A stretch of 64,000 bases of DNA from Amylibacter marinus (lineage in GTDB: Bacteria; Pseudomonadota; Alphaproteobacteria; Rhodobacterales; Rhodobacteraceae), in contig NZ_BSNN01000008.1 of NCBI RefSeq assembly GCF_030160015.1, positions 1-64,000 of the forward strand, given 5' to 3'. Numbering within the stretch: position 1 is the stretch's first letter; each line of letters opens with the position of its first letter. The translations under genes and the position numbers were made by a program. Positions 44,629-53,753 of this stretch are shown in pieces. The notes under the pieces are model-generated. The model was not told the origin of the DNA. It saw only the letters and a program-made list of their open reading frames with translations, and did not search any database.

Positions 44629-45419
44629 GATGGAATCTCTTGATTGGGGCCTTGGTCTAGGCGGAATACAAATTCTGGGCCATCAACAGGAAAGTACTGC
44701 CGAACCAGCGGGTCATGGCCGGGGATGATCAGTTCCGGACGGCTGGCCAATTGATAGAGGCGCTCGAACCCTGCCAGCATCTCATCCATATCGGCCACAA
44801 TGGGGAACGGCTTTTTCTGTGTGAAATTTTCATAGTAGTGGGCGGCGTCAGAGGCCAAACACACCCAGCCCACATCGGTTAGCACCCGCACGGCTTGCAG
44901 TCCCTTAGAATGGCCACCGATGCAATGCACGCTTATGCCCTCTGTGATCTGGCCGTCGCCTTGATGGAAAACCACCTGCCCTGAATAGACCCGTTTTACG
45001 GCCTCGCAAATGTGATCCGCGGTGAAGGGTGCGCGCAGCGCATGATCGCACATGCACGCCCCCGTGGCAAAGGCCATCTCGGCCTCTTGCAGGTGCAATG
45101 TGGCATTTGGAAACAGGTGCAAACCACCGGCGTGATCGTAATGCAGGTGGGTGACAATGACCTGCGTGATATCTGTGGCCTGTAGGCCAATGCTGGCCAG
45201 CGCTTTGCGTGGGTCCATCTGAATGGGGCGCTGACGGGCCGTCGCCTCGGTAGCATCATAGCCTGTATCAACCAAGATCACCTGATCGTCTTTTCGCAAC
45301 ACCCAAATGAAATAATCCATATGATGGGGCGCATCATGATTGTCATCGATGATGAAGCTGTCGGCGCGGGTGCGGGCATTGCGCCCTGCGTATTTTAGCG
45401 CGTGGATTTTCCAGCTCAT
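44625..45419 (-). CDS. Metallo-beta-lactamase-fold hydrolase, lactonase-like
   Basis: A 264-residue MBL-fold protein resembling N-acyl homoserine lactonases: HLHYDHAGG with H91, H93, D95 and H96, GGHSKGLQAV with the next His, a bridging Asp in CLASDAAHYYENF and the last His in PELIIPGHDPLV. Within a sugar-acid operon it more likely opens an aldonolactone made by the Gfo/Idh enzyme than a quorum signal. It overlaps both neighbouring genes by 4 bases. Confidence 0.82.
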   Translation of the reverse strand: MSWKIHALKYAGRNARTRADSFIIDDNHDAPHHMDYFIWVLRKDDQVILVDTGYDATEATARQRPIQMDPRKALASIGLQATDITQVIVTHLHYDHAGGLHLFPNATLHLQEAEMAFATGACMCDHALRAPFTADHICEAVKRVYSGQVVFHQGDGQITEGISVHCIGGHSKGLQAVRVLTDVGWVCLASDAAHYYENFTQKKPFPIVADMDEMLAGFERLYQLASRPELIIPGHDPLVRQYFPVDGPEFVFRLDQGPNQEIPS

Positions 45420-45703
45420 TGCACCACCTGTGTATAGGTCGATATTTGTTTTTCTTCAATCATATCTGTTGCTATCCGATTGAACTCTAGAAAATGCGCG
45501 GTTTCTAGGTGGGTTTCAAACCCTGCCTTATCGTCATAGATTTCATATAGAAATACGGTCTCTGGGGTGTCTGAGTTTGCGCAAACATCGAATTGTTGAC
45601 AGGCCGCTTCGCCTCGCGATTGGCGGGCATTTTCGATTACAAGGGGCAAAAATGCCCCTTGATACTGTGGCTTGATGGTGAAGGTTACAATCACTGCATA
45701 CAT
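45416..45703 (-). CDS. Antibiotic-biosynthesis-monooxygenase-fold protein
   Basis: A 95-residue dimeric alpha-beta-barrel (ABM) protein: MYAVIVTFTIKPQYQGAFLP, then RGEAACQQFDVCANSDTPET, FLYEIYDDKAGFETHLETAHF. Proteins of this size include YgiN-type quinol monooxygenases and catabolic helpers with mutarotase-like roles. ATG 45703 has GGAG nine bases upstream; ATG 45718 lies before that site. It follows the TRAP permease and overlaps the MBL gene. Confidence 0.8.
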   Translation of the reverse strand: MYAVIVTFTIKPQYQGAFLPLVIENARQSRGEAACQQFDVCANSDTPETVFLYEIYDDKAGFETHLETAHFLEFNRIATDMIEEKQISTYTQVVQ

Positions 45704-45721
45704 TGACTTAGTCTCCATAAT

Positions 45722-47005
45722 TTATCGGAACAGCTCGACCATGGTCATTGAAACCGCTGGCACATAGGTAACCAACAGCAATGCACCGATTGCCGAAATA
45801 TACAATGGCGCCATGGCCCGCGCGATTGACAGCACACCAACCCCCGATATCCTAGAGGCTACATATAGCGTTGCCCCAACCGGCGGCGTAAACAGCCCAA
45901 CCGCAACATTACAGGTCATGATAACCCCAAGATGAACCGGATCCACCCCAAAGGCCTGTGCGGTAGGCAAAAACAGCGGTGCCGTTAGCAGGATTGCCGG
46001 AACCGGATCCAGAACCAGACCCAAGATCAACAAGACCACATTGACCAACAACAAGAATACCCACGGGCTGGACGACATATCCTGTACAAATCCCACAAGA
46101 ATTTGCGGCATTTGCTCTAAGGTAATTAGCCAACCCAAAACAGTGGTCGCACCAATCACCACCATAACTGTAGCACTCATAACAAAGGCATCGATCATCA
46201 ACTTTGGCAAATCGCGGATTTTGAAATCGCGGTAGACAAACATGGTAACAATCAATCCGTAGACCACCGCCAGCGCCGCCGCCTCGGTTGGGGTAACCCA
46301 TCCGCTGAAGATACCGCCCAAGATAAGGATCGGCATGAACAAGGCAGGTGCGGTGCCCACAAATGAGCGCCACAATTCCCCAGCGTCCGTCTTATACCCC
46401 CCAGGATCACAGCCGCTGGCCTTACCCACACGGTAACATACCGCCATAAAGAACAGCCCAAACAAGGCACCAGGGACCATACCGGCCAAAAATAAATCAG
46501 CAACAGATACGTTGCCCACAAAACCATAAATCAGCATGGGAATGGATGGCGGAATGATAATGCCAATAGTTCCTGCCGCCGCGACCAGACCCGCGGCAAA
46601 GGCAACGCTATAGCCTTGCTTGCCCATATTTTTAATCATCACCGATCCAATTGCTGCACTATCCGCAATGGCAGATCCTGATATTCCGCCAAAAATCATC
46701 GAGGCCCCAACAACGACCATGCCAAGCCCACCGGGCATGAACCCAAAGGCCGCCTTGGCAAAGCCGATAATGCGCAGACCGACGCCACCGCGACTCATCA
46801 ATTCGCCCGCAACAATAAACAAAGGGATCGCCAAAAAATGATTGGGTTCAACACCGCCTATGAAATTCAGGTATAGCGCCTGAAGAGGAAAACCCAAATC
46901 AAAGACAATGATAGGTAAAACCGCAGTCAACAAGATAGCCCAGACAAGAGGCACCCCCAAGAAAACCGTGGTTAGGAATACGAATACGACAAATAATAGG
47001 GTCAC
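45722..47005 (-). CDS. TRAP transporter large permease (acid sugar)
   Basis: A 427-residue DctM protein with about 12 helices and the motifs IPLFIVAGELMSRGGVGLRI, FGGISGSAIADSAAIGSVMI and GIIIPPSIPMLIYGFVG. It overlaps the small permease by 4 bases. Together with its partners it imports the substrate of the downstream enzymes, probably a sugar acid. Confidence 0.92.
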   Translation of the reverse strand: MTLLFVVFVFLTTVFLGVPLVWAILLTAVLPIIVFDLGFPLQALYLNFIGGVEPNHFLAIPLFIVAGELMSRGGVGLRIIGFAKAAFGFMPGGLGMVVVGASMIFGGISGSAIADSAAIGSVMIKNMGKQGYSVAFAAGLVAAAGTIGIIIPPSIPMLIYGFVGNVSVADLFLAGMVPGALFGLFFMAVCYRVGKASGCDPGGYKTDAGELWRSFVGTAPALFMPILILGGIFSGWVTPTEAAALAVVYGLIVTMFVYRDFKIRDLPKLMIDAFVMSATVMVVIGATTVLGWLITLEQMPQILVGFVQDMSSSPWVFLLLVNVVLLILGLVLDPVPAILLTAPLFLPTAQAFGVDPVHLGVIMTCNVAVGLFTPPVGATLYVASRISGVGVLSIARAMAPLYISAIGALLLVTYVPAVSMTMVELFR

Positions 47006-47541
47006 AGAAGCTCCTCCGCGTCAGCGCCATCAGTGTGATGCGGGCTTTGGGGATCGGGCATGTTGCGCAGATCCGTGTAAAAATTGTACAGGTGAAATAT
47101 CAAACTCAACGCAATTCCAACCGGCATAGAGGCGTATAACAGCCCGACAGGCCAATATAGTACGGTGGTTTTCTGCGCCCAAGTATGCTGTGAGATGCTA
47201 TAGCCCGTCACGATCAGACTAAGCAGTACGCCGACGATGATAATATCGATGGCAATACTGAGAACCCGTTGTCCCCTCTTTGGGATCAAGCTTTCGACAA
47301 TTTCGGTTACACGCATATGTGCACCGCGTGCCATGGCGGCAGCACAGCCCAAAAACGTGGTCCACAGTAGTAAGAATGCCGTAACTTCCAGCGACCATGC
47401 CAGATCAAATCCCGCAGCGCCGCGCAGGAATGCATTCACAAACACCAGTAAAACTATCGCACCACCGCCTAGAACAAGGCTGATATCAACCAGATTACTA
47501 AGCAGGCGTAAAGGCGCAGGATAGAGCGGTCGGTAATCCAT
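47002..47541 (-). CDS. TRAP transporter small permease (acid sugar)
   Basis: A 179-residue DctQ protein with four helices (about 20-40, 55-72, 95-115, 138-158) and the typical EVTAFLLLWTTFLGCAAAMARGAHMRV block. ATG 47541 has GGGAGA at a suitable distance; ATGs at 47544 and 47571 are alternatives. It lies between the binding protein and the large permease. Confidence 0.88.
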   Translation of the reverse strand: MDYRPLYPAPLRLLSNLVDISLVLGGGAIVLLVFVNAFLRGAAGFDLAWSLEVTAFLLLWTTFLGCAAAMARGAHMRVTEIVESLIPKRGQRVLSIAIDIIIVGVLLSLIVTGYSISQHTWAQKTTVLYWPVGLLYASMPVGIALSLIFHLYNFYTDLRNMPDPQSPHHTDGADAEELL

Positions 47542-47562
47542 CATATTCTCCCGATCGAATGA

Positions 47563-47580
47563 TCGGGGCAAATGCCCCGA
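47563..47580 (-). promoter_or_regulatory. Intercistronic hairpin after the TRAP binding-protein gene
   Basis: TCGGGGCA (47563-47570) and TGCCCCGA (47573-47580) form a strong stem with a very short loop just after the dctP stop, with no T tail. It could protect the upstream mRNA from 3' decay and raise binding-protein levels, as the terminator does in the isethionate operon. Confidence 0.6.
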
Positions 47581-47591
47581 CCAACATTTTA

Positions 47592-48584
47592 TTATTTTGC
47601 GTCGCGAATTGCCTTGGCATCAGCCAAAATGCCATCAACGGCTTCGCTGCCATAGACATCGCGCGCCTTGTCATAAACGCTGGCTACGGCATCGCGAAAC
47701 GGGCCAATTACCGGTGTATTCACCTTGGCACCAGCGGCGGTCATTTCCGCTAGCTGGCTTTCGACCGACCCCTTTACCAAATCGCGACTAAAGGCTGCGG
47801 ATTCCGCGGCGGCCTTCGATATTGCGGCCTTATCCTCGGCAGAGAACGATTGCCATGTTGCCTCAGCAACAGTTAGAGGCAGCGGGCTGTAAACGTGGCG
47901 CGTTAGGGTGATATTGGGGGCAACTTCGTAAAAGCGTAGTGATTTGATGGTATCAACGGGGTTTTCCTGCCCATCCACTGTGCCTTGTTGGATAGCCAGA
48001 TAAACGTCGGTGATCGGCATGACCACAGTTTGAAAGCCGATGGCCTCCATTGTCCAGCGGATCATATCATTTGGGTAAACCCGCATTTTGCGGCCCTCGG
48101 CATCTGCAGGAGAGTTTAGCTCCATACCCGTGGTATAGCTGCGAAATCCCGCCTCCCATGTAGATAGAACGCGAAATCCTTTTGCGGGTAGCTTGTCAAA
48201 TTCACCCTGCAACCATGCGGATTTATCATACAACTCCCAGCCCTGCTCGAATGTATCAACCAAAAATGGCATTGCGGTTAGATTCAGGGATGGCAGGTGC
48301 GTTGCATATGATCCAGTAGCGGAAACCGTAAAATCGATGCCGCCCAATTGCAATTGTTCGATCGCCTTTGGATCATTGGCCAGTTGCCCTGCGGGGAATA
48401 TACGCACCTCATGGCGACCATTGGTATACTCAGCTACCTTTTCTGCAAATATTTCCGCTGCGGCTTGACGAGACCCACCTGGATTATCGGTATGGCTGAA
48501 TTTCAAAACATCGGCCAGCGCGGCAGTGGTGCCCAGCGACGCGATTGCGACTGTTGCCAACAATTTAATTAGTGGTGTTTTCAT
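47592..48584 (-). CDS. TRAP transporter substrate-binding protein (acid sugar)
   Basis: A 330-residue DctP protein. Sec signal peptide MKTPLIKLLATVAIASLGTT ending AALA at about 24. Mature part: LKFSHTDNPGGSRQAAAEIF, NGRHEVRIFPAGQLANDPKA, and AIQQGTVDGQENPVDTI with the conserved substrate-binding region. DctP proteins of this subgroup commonly bind uronates and aldonates. GGGAGGTCATT precedes the ATG. First gene of the leftward operon, divergent from the LeuB-type dehydrogenase. Confidence 0.9.
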   Translation of the reverse strand: MKTPLIKLLATVAIASLGTTAALADVLKFSHTDNPGGSRQAAAEIFAEKVAEYTNGRHEVRIFPAGQLANDPKAIEQLQLGGIDFTVSATGSYATHLPSLNLTAMPFLVDTFEQGWELYDKSAWLQGEFDKLPAKGFRVLSTWEAGFRSYTTGMELNSPADAEGRKMRVYPNDMIRWTMEAIGFQTVVMPITDVYLAIQQGTVDGQENPVDTIKSLRFYEVAPNITLTRHVYSPLPLTVAEATWQSFSAEDKAAISKAAAESAAFSRDLVKGSVESQLAEMTAAGAKVNTPVIGPFRDAVASVYDKARDVYGSEAVDGILADAKAIRDAK

Positions 48585-48618
48585 AATGACCTCCCATGGT
48601 CTTCAATTTGTTATTGCA

Positions 48619-48642
48619 TTTTTTAACGTATACATTAAAAAA
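48619..48642. promoter_or_regulatory. GntR (FCD)-type operator between divergent operons
   Basis: TTTTTTAA, N, GTATAC, N, TTAAAAAA: a 24-bp dyad with only the two N positions unpaired. A central GTATAC is typical of FCD-subfamily GntR sites. It lies 34 bases before the TRAP operon and 78 bases before the dehydrogenase start, and the FCD-GntR gene is in the rightward operon. Confidence 0.7.
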
Positions 48643-48720
48643 GACACTGTCAACAAACTCATTATCCCCAAATCGCAACACCGCGCTTCAGGGGAACAAT
48701 TCACCAAGCTAGGGAACCCT

Positions 48721-49809
48721 ATGACACAAAAATTTAAGATCGCAGTCTTCGAAGGAGATGGTATTGGCCCAGAAATTATGGCCCCCACGGTTGCGATTCT
48801 GAAGAAATTTTCACAACTTCGTTCTGACTATACCTTTGAATTCAATACGGTTCCTGCGGGGGCCGCGCACTACGCCACAACTGGGGAATCGCTACCAGAG
48901 GCATCACTACAAACCGCCAAAGATTCTGATGCTATTCTGTTGTCGGCCATGGGATTACCATCCGTGCGCTATGAAGATGGTACCGAAATTTCTCCGCAGA
49001 TTGATCTGCGCAAGGAGCTGAATCTTTATGCGGGGGTGCGTCCTGTGCGTATTTCAAGGGGTCAGCGCACCCCCCTGAAATCAGAAGCCGAGGTTGATTT
49101 CATATTGATTCGGGAAAGCACAGAAGGGCTATTCCATTCCCAAGGCTCTGGCGAGGTCAGCGATACAGTTGCCCGCGAAACATTACAAATCAGCCGCGAA
49201 ACCTCTGAAAAGCTGTTTAAGTTTTCATTTGAGTTAGCCAGACTACGGCAAAAATCAGGTCGAGGCCAAGGCCGGGTTACCTGTGTTGATAAGGCCAATG
49301 TGTTCCGCGCCTTTGCCTTCTTTCGTGCTATTTTTGATGAGGAGGCCGCCCGATATCCCGAGCTGATCGCAGATCACGCCTATGTTGATGCGACCGCCCT
49401 GTGGATGGTAGAAAAGCCAGAATCCTTTGATGTGCTGGTCACGGAAAATATGTTTGGTGATATCCTGTCGGATCTTGGGGCTGGCTTAATGGGCGGACTT
49501 GGATTGGCACCTTCGGCAGATATTGGCGATACTGCCGCGGTTTTCCAGCCCTGCCATGGGTCTGCCCCAGATATCGCAGGCCAAGGCATCGCTAATCCCT
49601 TTGCCATGGTTTTATCTGCAGCGATGATGCTAGAGTGGCTGGGAATCAATCACAATCAGCCCACCATGGTTGGCGATGGAACGCTTTTGCGTCTGGCAGT
49701 CGAGGCGGTGGTCGCGCGCGGCGTATATACCACGCGCGATCTGGGCGGTTCTGCAAATACGGAACAGGCCTGTGCGGCGGTCCTTGAGCATATATTGGAA
49801 AGTCTATGA
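48721..49809 (+). CDS. Isopropylmalate/tartrate-type hydroxyacid dehydrogenase
   Basis: A 362-residue member of the beta-decarboxylating dehydrogenase family. FEGDGIGPEIMAPTV at the start, the substrate Arg residues in LRKELNLYAGVRPVR, IRESTEGLFHSQGSGE, VDKANVFRAFAFF with the catalytic Lys, VDATALWMVEKPESFDVLV, and FGDILSDLGAGLMGGLGLAPSA. It is not in a leu operon; here it should oxidise a 2-hydroxy acid sugar. ATG 48721 follows AGGGAA; the long upstream frame crosses the operator. It overlaps the next gene by 4 bases. Confidence 0.85.
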   Translation: MTQKFKIAVFEGDGIGPEIMAPTVAILKKFSQLRSDYTFEFNTVPAGAAHYATTGESLPEASLQTAKDSDAILLSAMGLPSVRYEDGTEISPQIDLRKELNLYAGVRPVRISRGQRTPLKSEAEVDFILIRESTEGLFHSQGSGEVSDTVARETLQISRETSEKLFKFSFELARLRQKSGRGQGRVTCVDKANVFRAFAFFRAIFDEEAARYPELIADHAYVDATALWMVEKPESFDVLVTENMFGDILSDLGAGLMGGLGLAPSADIGDTAAVFQPCHGSAPDIAGQGIANPFAMVLSAAMMLEWLGINHNQPTMVGDGTLLRLAVEAVVARGVYTTRDLGGSANTEQACAAVLEHILESL

Positions 49810-50822
49810 CTGTAAGACTACGCGTGGCCTGTTTGGGGGCTGGATATTTTAGTCAGTTTCATTACGAGGCTTGGGCGCGGATTGCGCGCGTAGAATTGGT
49901 TGGCGCCGCCAATCGAAACATCGCCAAGGCCGCGGCGACCGGCATTGCTGCCTTTGGCGATGTCCAGAGCATGGTTGAGGCGACCAAACCAGATTTATTG
50001 GATATCATTACCCCCCCAGAGACCCATCTAGCGGCAATTCGGGTGGCTATTCATGGAGGTATTAAAACCATCATTTGCCAGAAGCCATTCTGTCAAGATT
50101 TGGCCGAGGCCAAAGAGGCCATTGCCCTCGCACAAAACCATGGTGCGACCATCTTAATCCATGAGAATTTTCGGTTTCAGCCATGGTATCGGATGATGCG
50201 TCAGCACATAGATGCGGGCACCCTTGGGGATATTCAACAGATGACATTTCGAATGCGCACGGGCGATGGACAAGGCCCTGATGCCTATCTGGAACGCCAA
50301 CCATATTTTCAAAAAATGCCCCGCTTCTTGGTACATGAAACGGCGGTGCATTGGGTAGACACCTTTCGCTATCTGTTGGGCGATGCCACCACCGTCTATG
50401 CGGATTTGCGCAGACTGAACCCGGTGATTAGCGGCGAAGATGCTGGGATTATTTTGATGGATCACACATCGGGGGCGCGCTCTTGCTTTGATGGCAATCG
50501 TCACTTGGACCATCAATCGGATAACCACCGCCTAACCTTTGGCGAGGCCCTGCTAGAGGGTACCCAAGGCACACTCTCCCTAGCGGGGGATGGATCTCTA
50601 GAATTGCGAAAATTTGGCACGACCAAAGCCCAGCAAATACTGGCACCGCTCAGCTATGCGGGCTTTGCGGGGGATTGTGTCTTTGGCTTGCAAAATCATG
50701 TGGTTTCGGGTCTGTTAGATGGAACTGAATTAGAGAACCCCGCGCAAGAGTATCTGCGGGTCATCGAAATTGAAAATGCTATCTATACATCTGCTTTAGA
50801 AGGCAAAAAACTGGAGCTATAA
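49806..50822 (+). CDS. Gfo/Idh/MocA-family dehydrogenase
   Basis: A 338-residue oxidoreductase with nucleotide site GAGYFSQFH near residues 11-19 and FLVHETAVHWVDTFRYLLG with the conserved His and Asp. The usual EKP reads QKP (CQKPFCQD), so the Lys is kept but the Glu is changed. It probably oxidises a sugar to its lactone ahead of the MBL hydrolase encoded in the divergent operon. It starts by ATGA overlap with the previous gene. Confidence 0.82.
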   Translation: MTVRLRVACLGAGYFSQFHYEAWARIARVELVGAANRNIAKAAATGIAAFGDVQSMVEATKPDLLDIITPPETHLAAIRVAIHGGIKTIICQKPFCQDLAEAKEAIALAQNHGATILIHENFRFQPWYRMMRQHIDAGTLGDIQQMTFRMRTGDGQGPDAYLERQPYFQKMPRFLVHETAVHWVDTFRYLLGDATTVYADLRRLNPVISGEDAGIILMDHTSGARSCFDGNRHLDHQSDNHRLTFGEALLEGTQGTLSLAGDGSLELRKFGTTKAQQILAPLSYAGFAGDCVFGLQNHVVSGLLDGTELENPAQEYLRVIEIENAIYTSALEGKKLEL

Positions 50823-50825
50823 CAC

Positions 50826-51500
50826 GTGACCTCTTCTGTAAAATCTCAATCCAATTCCCAGAAAGCAGTTCAGGAATTAAGGTGTTTGATTTTCTCAGGC
50901 GAGCTGGCGGCCGGCACAGATCACCTAGAGGCAGAATTGGCCGCGAGACTAGGCATGTCACGCACCCCCGTGCGCGATGCGACCTTGATCCTTGCCTCCC
51001 AAGGTTTGCTGGAAGTGCGCCCCAGAAAAGGGGTACGCATACTAACGCTATCCGCTGATGACATGCATGAGATATACGAAGTTCTTACAGAGCTAGAGAG
51101 CCTATCCGCCGCCAGTGCCGCGCGTAAAAATTATGGCCCCAAAGACCTAGAGATGCTGGCAAAAACCGTAACAGATATGGAAACAGCATTAGCCGAAGAG
51201 GATCTCCAAGCATGGGCGAATGCAGACGAAGCGTTTCATAGCGAATTGGTGCGTCTTGGCGGCAACCGTCGCATCGCAAGTATTGTCGAGAACTTTAACG
51301 ATCAGGTGCGGCGCGCGCGCGCAATGACTTTGAAAATACGCCCAATGCCTCATCAATCCAGCAAGGATCACAGTGCCCTTTTCCAAGCGATAGCACGCGG
51401 CGATGCCACCGCCGCACATCAGATACACTGGCAACATCGCGATAGCGCCCGTCAATTGATCACCGGTCTGTTAGAACAGCTAGGCCTTAGGCATTTTTAG
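50826..51500 (+). CDS. GntR-family regulator, FCD subfamily
   Basis: A 224-residue regulator: winged helix at about 8-75 (ELAARLGMSRTPVRDATLIL, EVRPRKGVRIL) and an all-helical FCD ligand domain with DEAFHSELVRLGGNRRI and DHSALFQAIARGD. It starts with GTG four bases after the dehydrogenase stop, so it is cotranscribed. FCD regulators respond to sugar acids and other organic acids, and this one probably binds the GTATAC dyad at 48619-48642 and controls both divergent operons. Confidence 0.88.
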   Translation: MTSSVKSQSNSQKAVQELRCLIFSGELAAGTDHLEAELAARLGMSRTPVRDATLILASQGLLEVRPRKGVRILTLSADDMHEIYEVLTELESLSAASAARKNYGPKDLEMLAKTVTDMETALAEEDLQAWANADEAFHSELVRLGGNRRIASIVENFNDQVRRARAMTLKIRPMPHQSSKDHSALFQAIARGDATAAHQIHWQHRDSARQLITGLLEQLGLRHF

Positions 51501-52678
51501 CTTTGGCTGTCGCTCCGTTTTGGATTTCTAGTGCGCGCAGATAGGCGCAAATGGGTCAATGCGCCAGCACCGTATAACAGAATTACTACCGCAAAAACGC
51601 CCTCGTCCCCCATCCGCTCTAATACAAACAACAAAACAGGAGTCCCCAAATTCCCCATTTGCGCCATAGTGCCATTTGACAGTGCACGGTGATGCGCACT
51701 TTGGTTCAGCTCGGACACCGCCGCAAAACTCGCGCCTTGAACCAAGCCAAGACATGCAAAGACCGCGATCAACACCGCCTGCACATCTCCCCCCAGAAAA
51801 GCCATTCCCATCACTGCAGCGGATATTGCAAACCCCACTGCCGCAACCTGTACCGCACGCATAAACAACAGCAGGACAGAAACCACCCCCAACGCCACCG
51901 CAATCGTTAGAAGTGGCATCAGCAACACAATGAAAGAGGTATCTTGCCCTATCAACAGCCTTGGCATTAGCGCCAACAAGGCCACAAATGTAGCGGCATA
52001 GAACAGCCAACCGATCCCCGGCCCAAAAATACGGGTTTGCTGATAGGCTACTTTGTGATCTGCCCAGATTGCCTTTTGGGTCATGGGGGTATTGGGGCGC
52101 TTGATCTTCAGATCCAAATTGCGAAACCCAAAAAACACCACCAGAGCAAGCCCCGCCATAAATACCCCATGCCCAAACAATACCATGCCAAGACCAAACT
52201 CCTGTACAAGGGGTAATCCCAGCCACGCCATCAGCGCAAATGCTACACCGAAAAACGTGCTCCAGAGGGTCATGGTAACATGGCGTATTGAAGCAGGGCT
52301 AATCTGTGCCATCAATGTGGGGGCGACCACCACAACGATCAAGTGTGACACCCCTTCGAGCAGACGCAACAGGATCATAATGCCAAAACTAGGTAACAGG
52401 GATTGGCAAATCGAGGTAACCGCGCCAATGACCAGACCAATGACCAACAGGCGCTGATACCCGAATTGCGCGGCAAATACCCCGGCCGTTAAGCCAAAAA
52501 ATATTCCAATCAGGCTGATGATAGACAGCAGCCACCCCAACCCTGCCCCAACATCGGGATAGAGGGCGCGATAGCTCTCGAAAGGAACAGCGATTTTCGC
52601 AAACTGCAACGCCGCACCAATTCCCGCAAGCCACAGAAGGCCGACTAGAAAAATTGCGCGCGCGCGCCCATCACCCAT
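51497..52678 (-). CDS. MFS transporter
   Basis: A 393-residue major facilitator protein with about 12 membrane helices. The loop between helices 2 and 3 reads FAAQFGYQRLLVIGLVIGA, the equivalent of the MFS GxxxDRxGRR motif but degenerate; the central cytoplasmic loop has NLDLKIKRPNTPMTQK. The start at ATG 52678 lacks a clear ribosome site; TTG 52702 is possible. It overlaps the GntR stop by 4 bases in convergent fashion. The substrate is unknown; it could export or import an organic compound. Confidence 0.8.
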   Translation of the reverse strand: MGDGRARAIFLVGLLWLAGIGAALQFAKIAVPFESYRALYPDVGAGLGWLLSIISLIGIFFGLTAGVFAAQFGYQRLLVIGLVIGAVTSICQSLLPSFGIMILLRLLEGVSHLIVVVVAPTLMAQISPASIRHVTMTLWSTFFGVAFALMAWLGLPLVQEFGLGMVLFGHGVFMAGLALVVFFGFRNLDLKIKRPNTPMTQKAIWADHKVAYQQTRIFGPGIGWLFYAATFVALLALMPRLLIGQDTSFIVLLMPLLTIAVALGVVSVLLLFMRAVQVAAVGFAISAAVMGMAFLGGDVQAVLIAVFACLGLVQGASFAAVSELNQSAHHRALSNGTMAQMGNLGTPVLLFVLERMGDEGVFAVVILLYGAGALTHLRLSARTRNPKRSDSQS

Positions 52679-52730
52679 GGCCAGAGTGCCATAGCTTGGC
52701 AAAGGTGAACTGGCCTGCGAGGTTGGTCAT

Positions 52731-53753
52731 CTATGCGCCTTCAGAGACACCAGCCTCGGCAAATGTTGCCATGCCGGAATGACAGGCAATTGCGCCGCGC
52801 AGAACCCCCAGAGCAAGGGCTGCACCCGATCCTTCGCCCAACCTTAGTCCTAGGTTTAACATTGGTTCCTTGCCGAGCTGGGCCAACAACGCTGCATGGG
52901 CCTGTTCATTGGATTGGTGCCCTGCAACACAGTGATCAAGAGAGTTCTGAGCACTGTGTTGCAAACATGCCGCGGCCGCACAGCAGATAAACCCATCCAA
53001 AATCACTGGAATAGAATGGGCGCGCGCGGCAGCGATTGCGCCGACAATGGCCGCCAATTCTCGCCCACCTAAACAGCGTAGGGCCTCTAGGCCATTTTGT
53101 CTGGCGGATGGATTTGCCTCTAGCCCCGCCTCCACCACTTGGGCCTTGGTTGCAAGACCTGCGGCGTCTACCCCAGTACCTGCTCCGACCCAATCGTTGC
53201 CCACACCTCCATACAGCGCCAAGGCAATTGCCGCAGCAGAGGTGGTATTGCCGATACCCATCTCACCAGCAACAAAAACATCAGCCTCTGGATTCACAGC
53301 CTGCCAACCGGTCTGAATCGCGTAAATACAATCAGCCTCGCTCATGGCGGGGCCTTTGGTGAAGTCACCCGTTGGAGTATCTAGGTTCAAATCAATGGCG
53401 CTTATACTTGCACCGAATTCTTGGCAAAGCTGATTGATCGCGGCACCGCCATGACGGAAATTCGCAACCATCTGTGCGGTTACATCCGCTGGAAAGGCTG
53501 AAACCCCCTGTGCAGTAACCCCATGATTGCCAGCGAAAACCACCACCTGAGGATTGGTAATCCGCGGCGCAGCAACGCGGCGCCAAGAGGCAAACCAAAT
53601 TGCTAGATCCTCTAGCCTGCCAAGAGCCCCCGGCGGTTTGGTCAATTGCTCGTTTCGCTCTTTGGCAGCCAGAGCAACATCCGCATCAGCATTGGGTTGC
53701 CTGCCCAAAATATCGGCAAATTCCGCCAGCGAATTAAAGAGAGAAGAGTTCAT
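52731..53753 (-). CDS. cobT: Nicotinate-nucleotide--dimethylbenzimidazole phosphoribosyltransferase
   Basis: A 340-residue CobT/CobU enzyme making alpha-ribazole phosphate for the lower ligand of cobalamin. Motifs: TKPPGALGRLEDLAIWFA, FAGNHGVTAQGVSAFP, MVANFRHGGAAINQLC, GEMGIGNTTSAAAIA and the C-terminal AGVSEGA with the catalytic Glu. It is divergent from cobS, which uses its product after dephosphorylation. No cobalamin riboswitch fits in the 91-base divergent spacer. Confidence 0.94.
   Translation of the reverse strand: MNSSLFNSLAEFADILGRQPNADADVALAAKERNEQLTKPPGALGRLEDLAIWFASWRRVAAPRITNPQVVVFAGNHGVTAQGVSAFPADVTAQMVANFRHGGAAINQLCQEFGASISAIDLNLDTPTGDFTKGPAMSEADCIYAIQTGWQAVNPEADVFVAGEMGIGNTTSAAAIALALYGGVGNDWVGAGTGVDAAGLATKAQVVEAGLEANPSARQNGLEALRCLGGRELAAIVGAIAAARAHSIPVILDGFICCAAAACLQHSAQNSLDHCVAGHQSNEQAHAALLAQLGKEPMLNLGLRLGEGSGAALALGVLRGAIACHSGMATFAEAGVSEGA

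Noticed and set aside
49062-49298. Antisense frames inside the dehydrogenase gene and similar frames elsewhere
   Set aside because: They lie opposite well-supported genes, lack ribosome sites and show no domain; treated as shadows.
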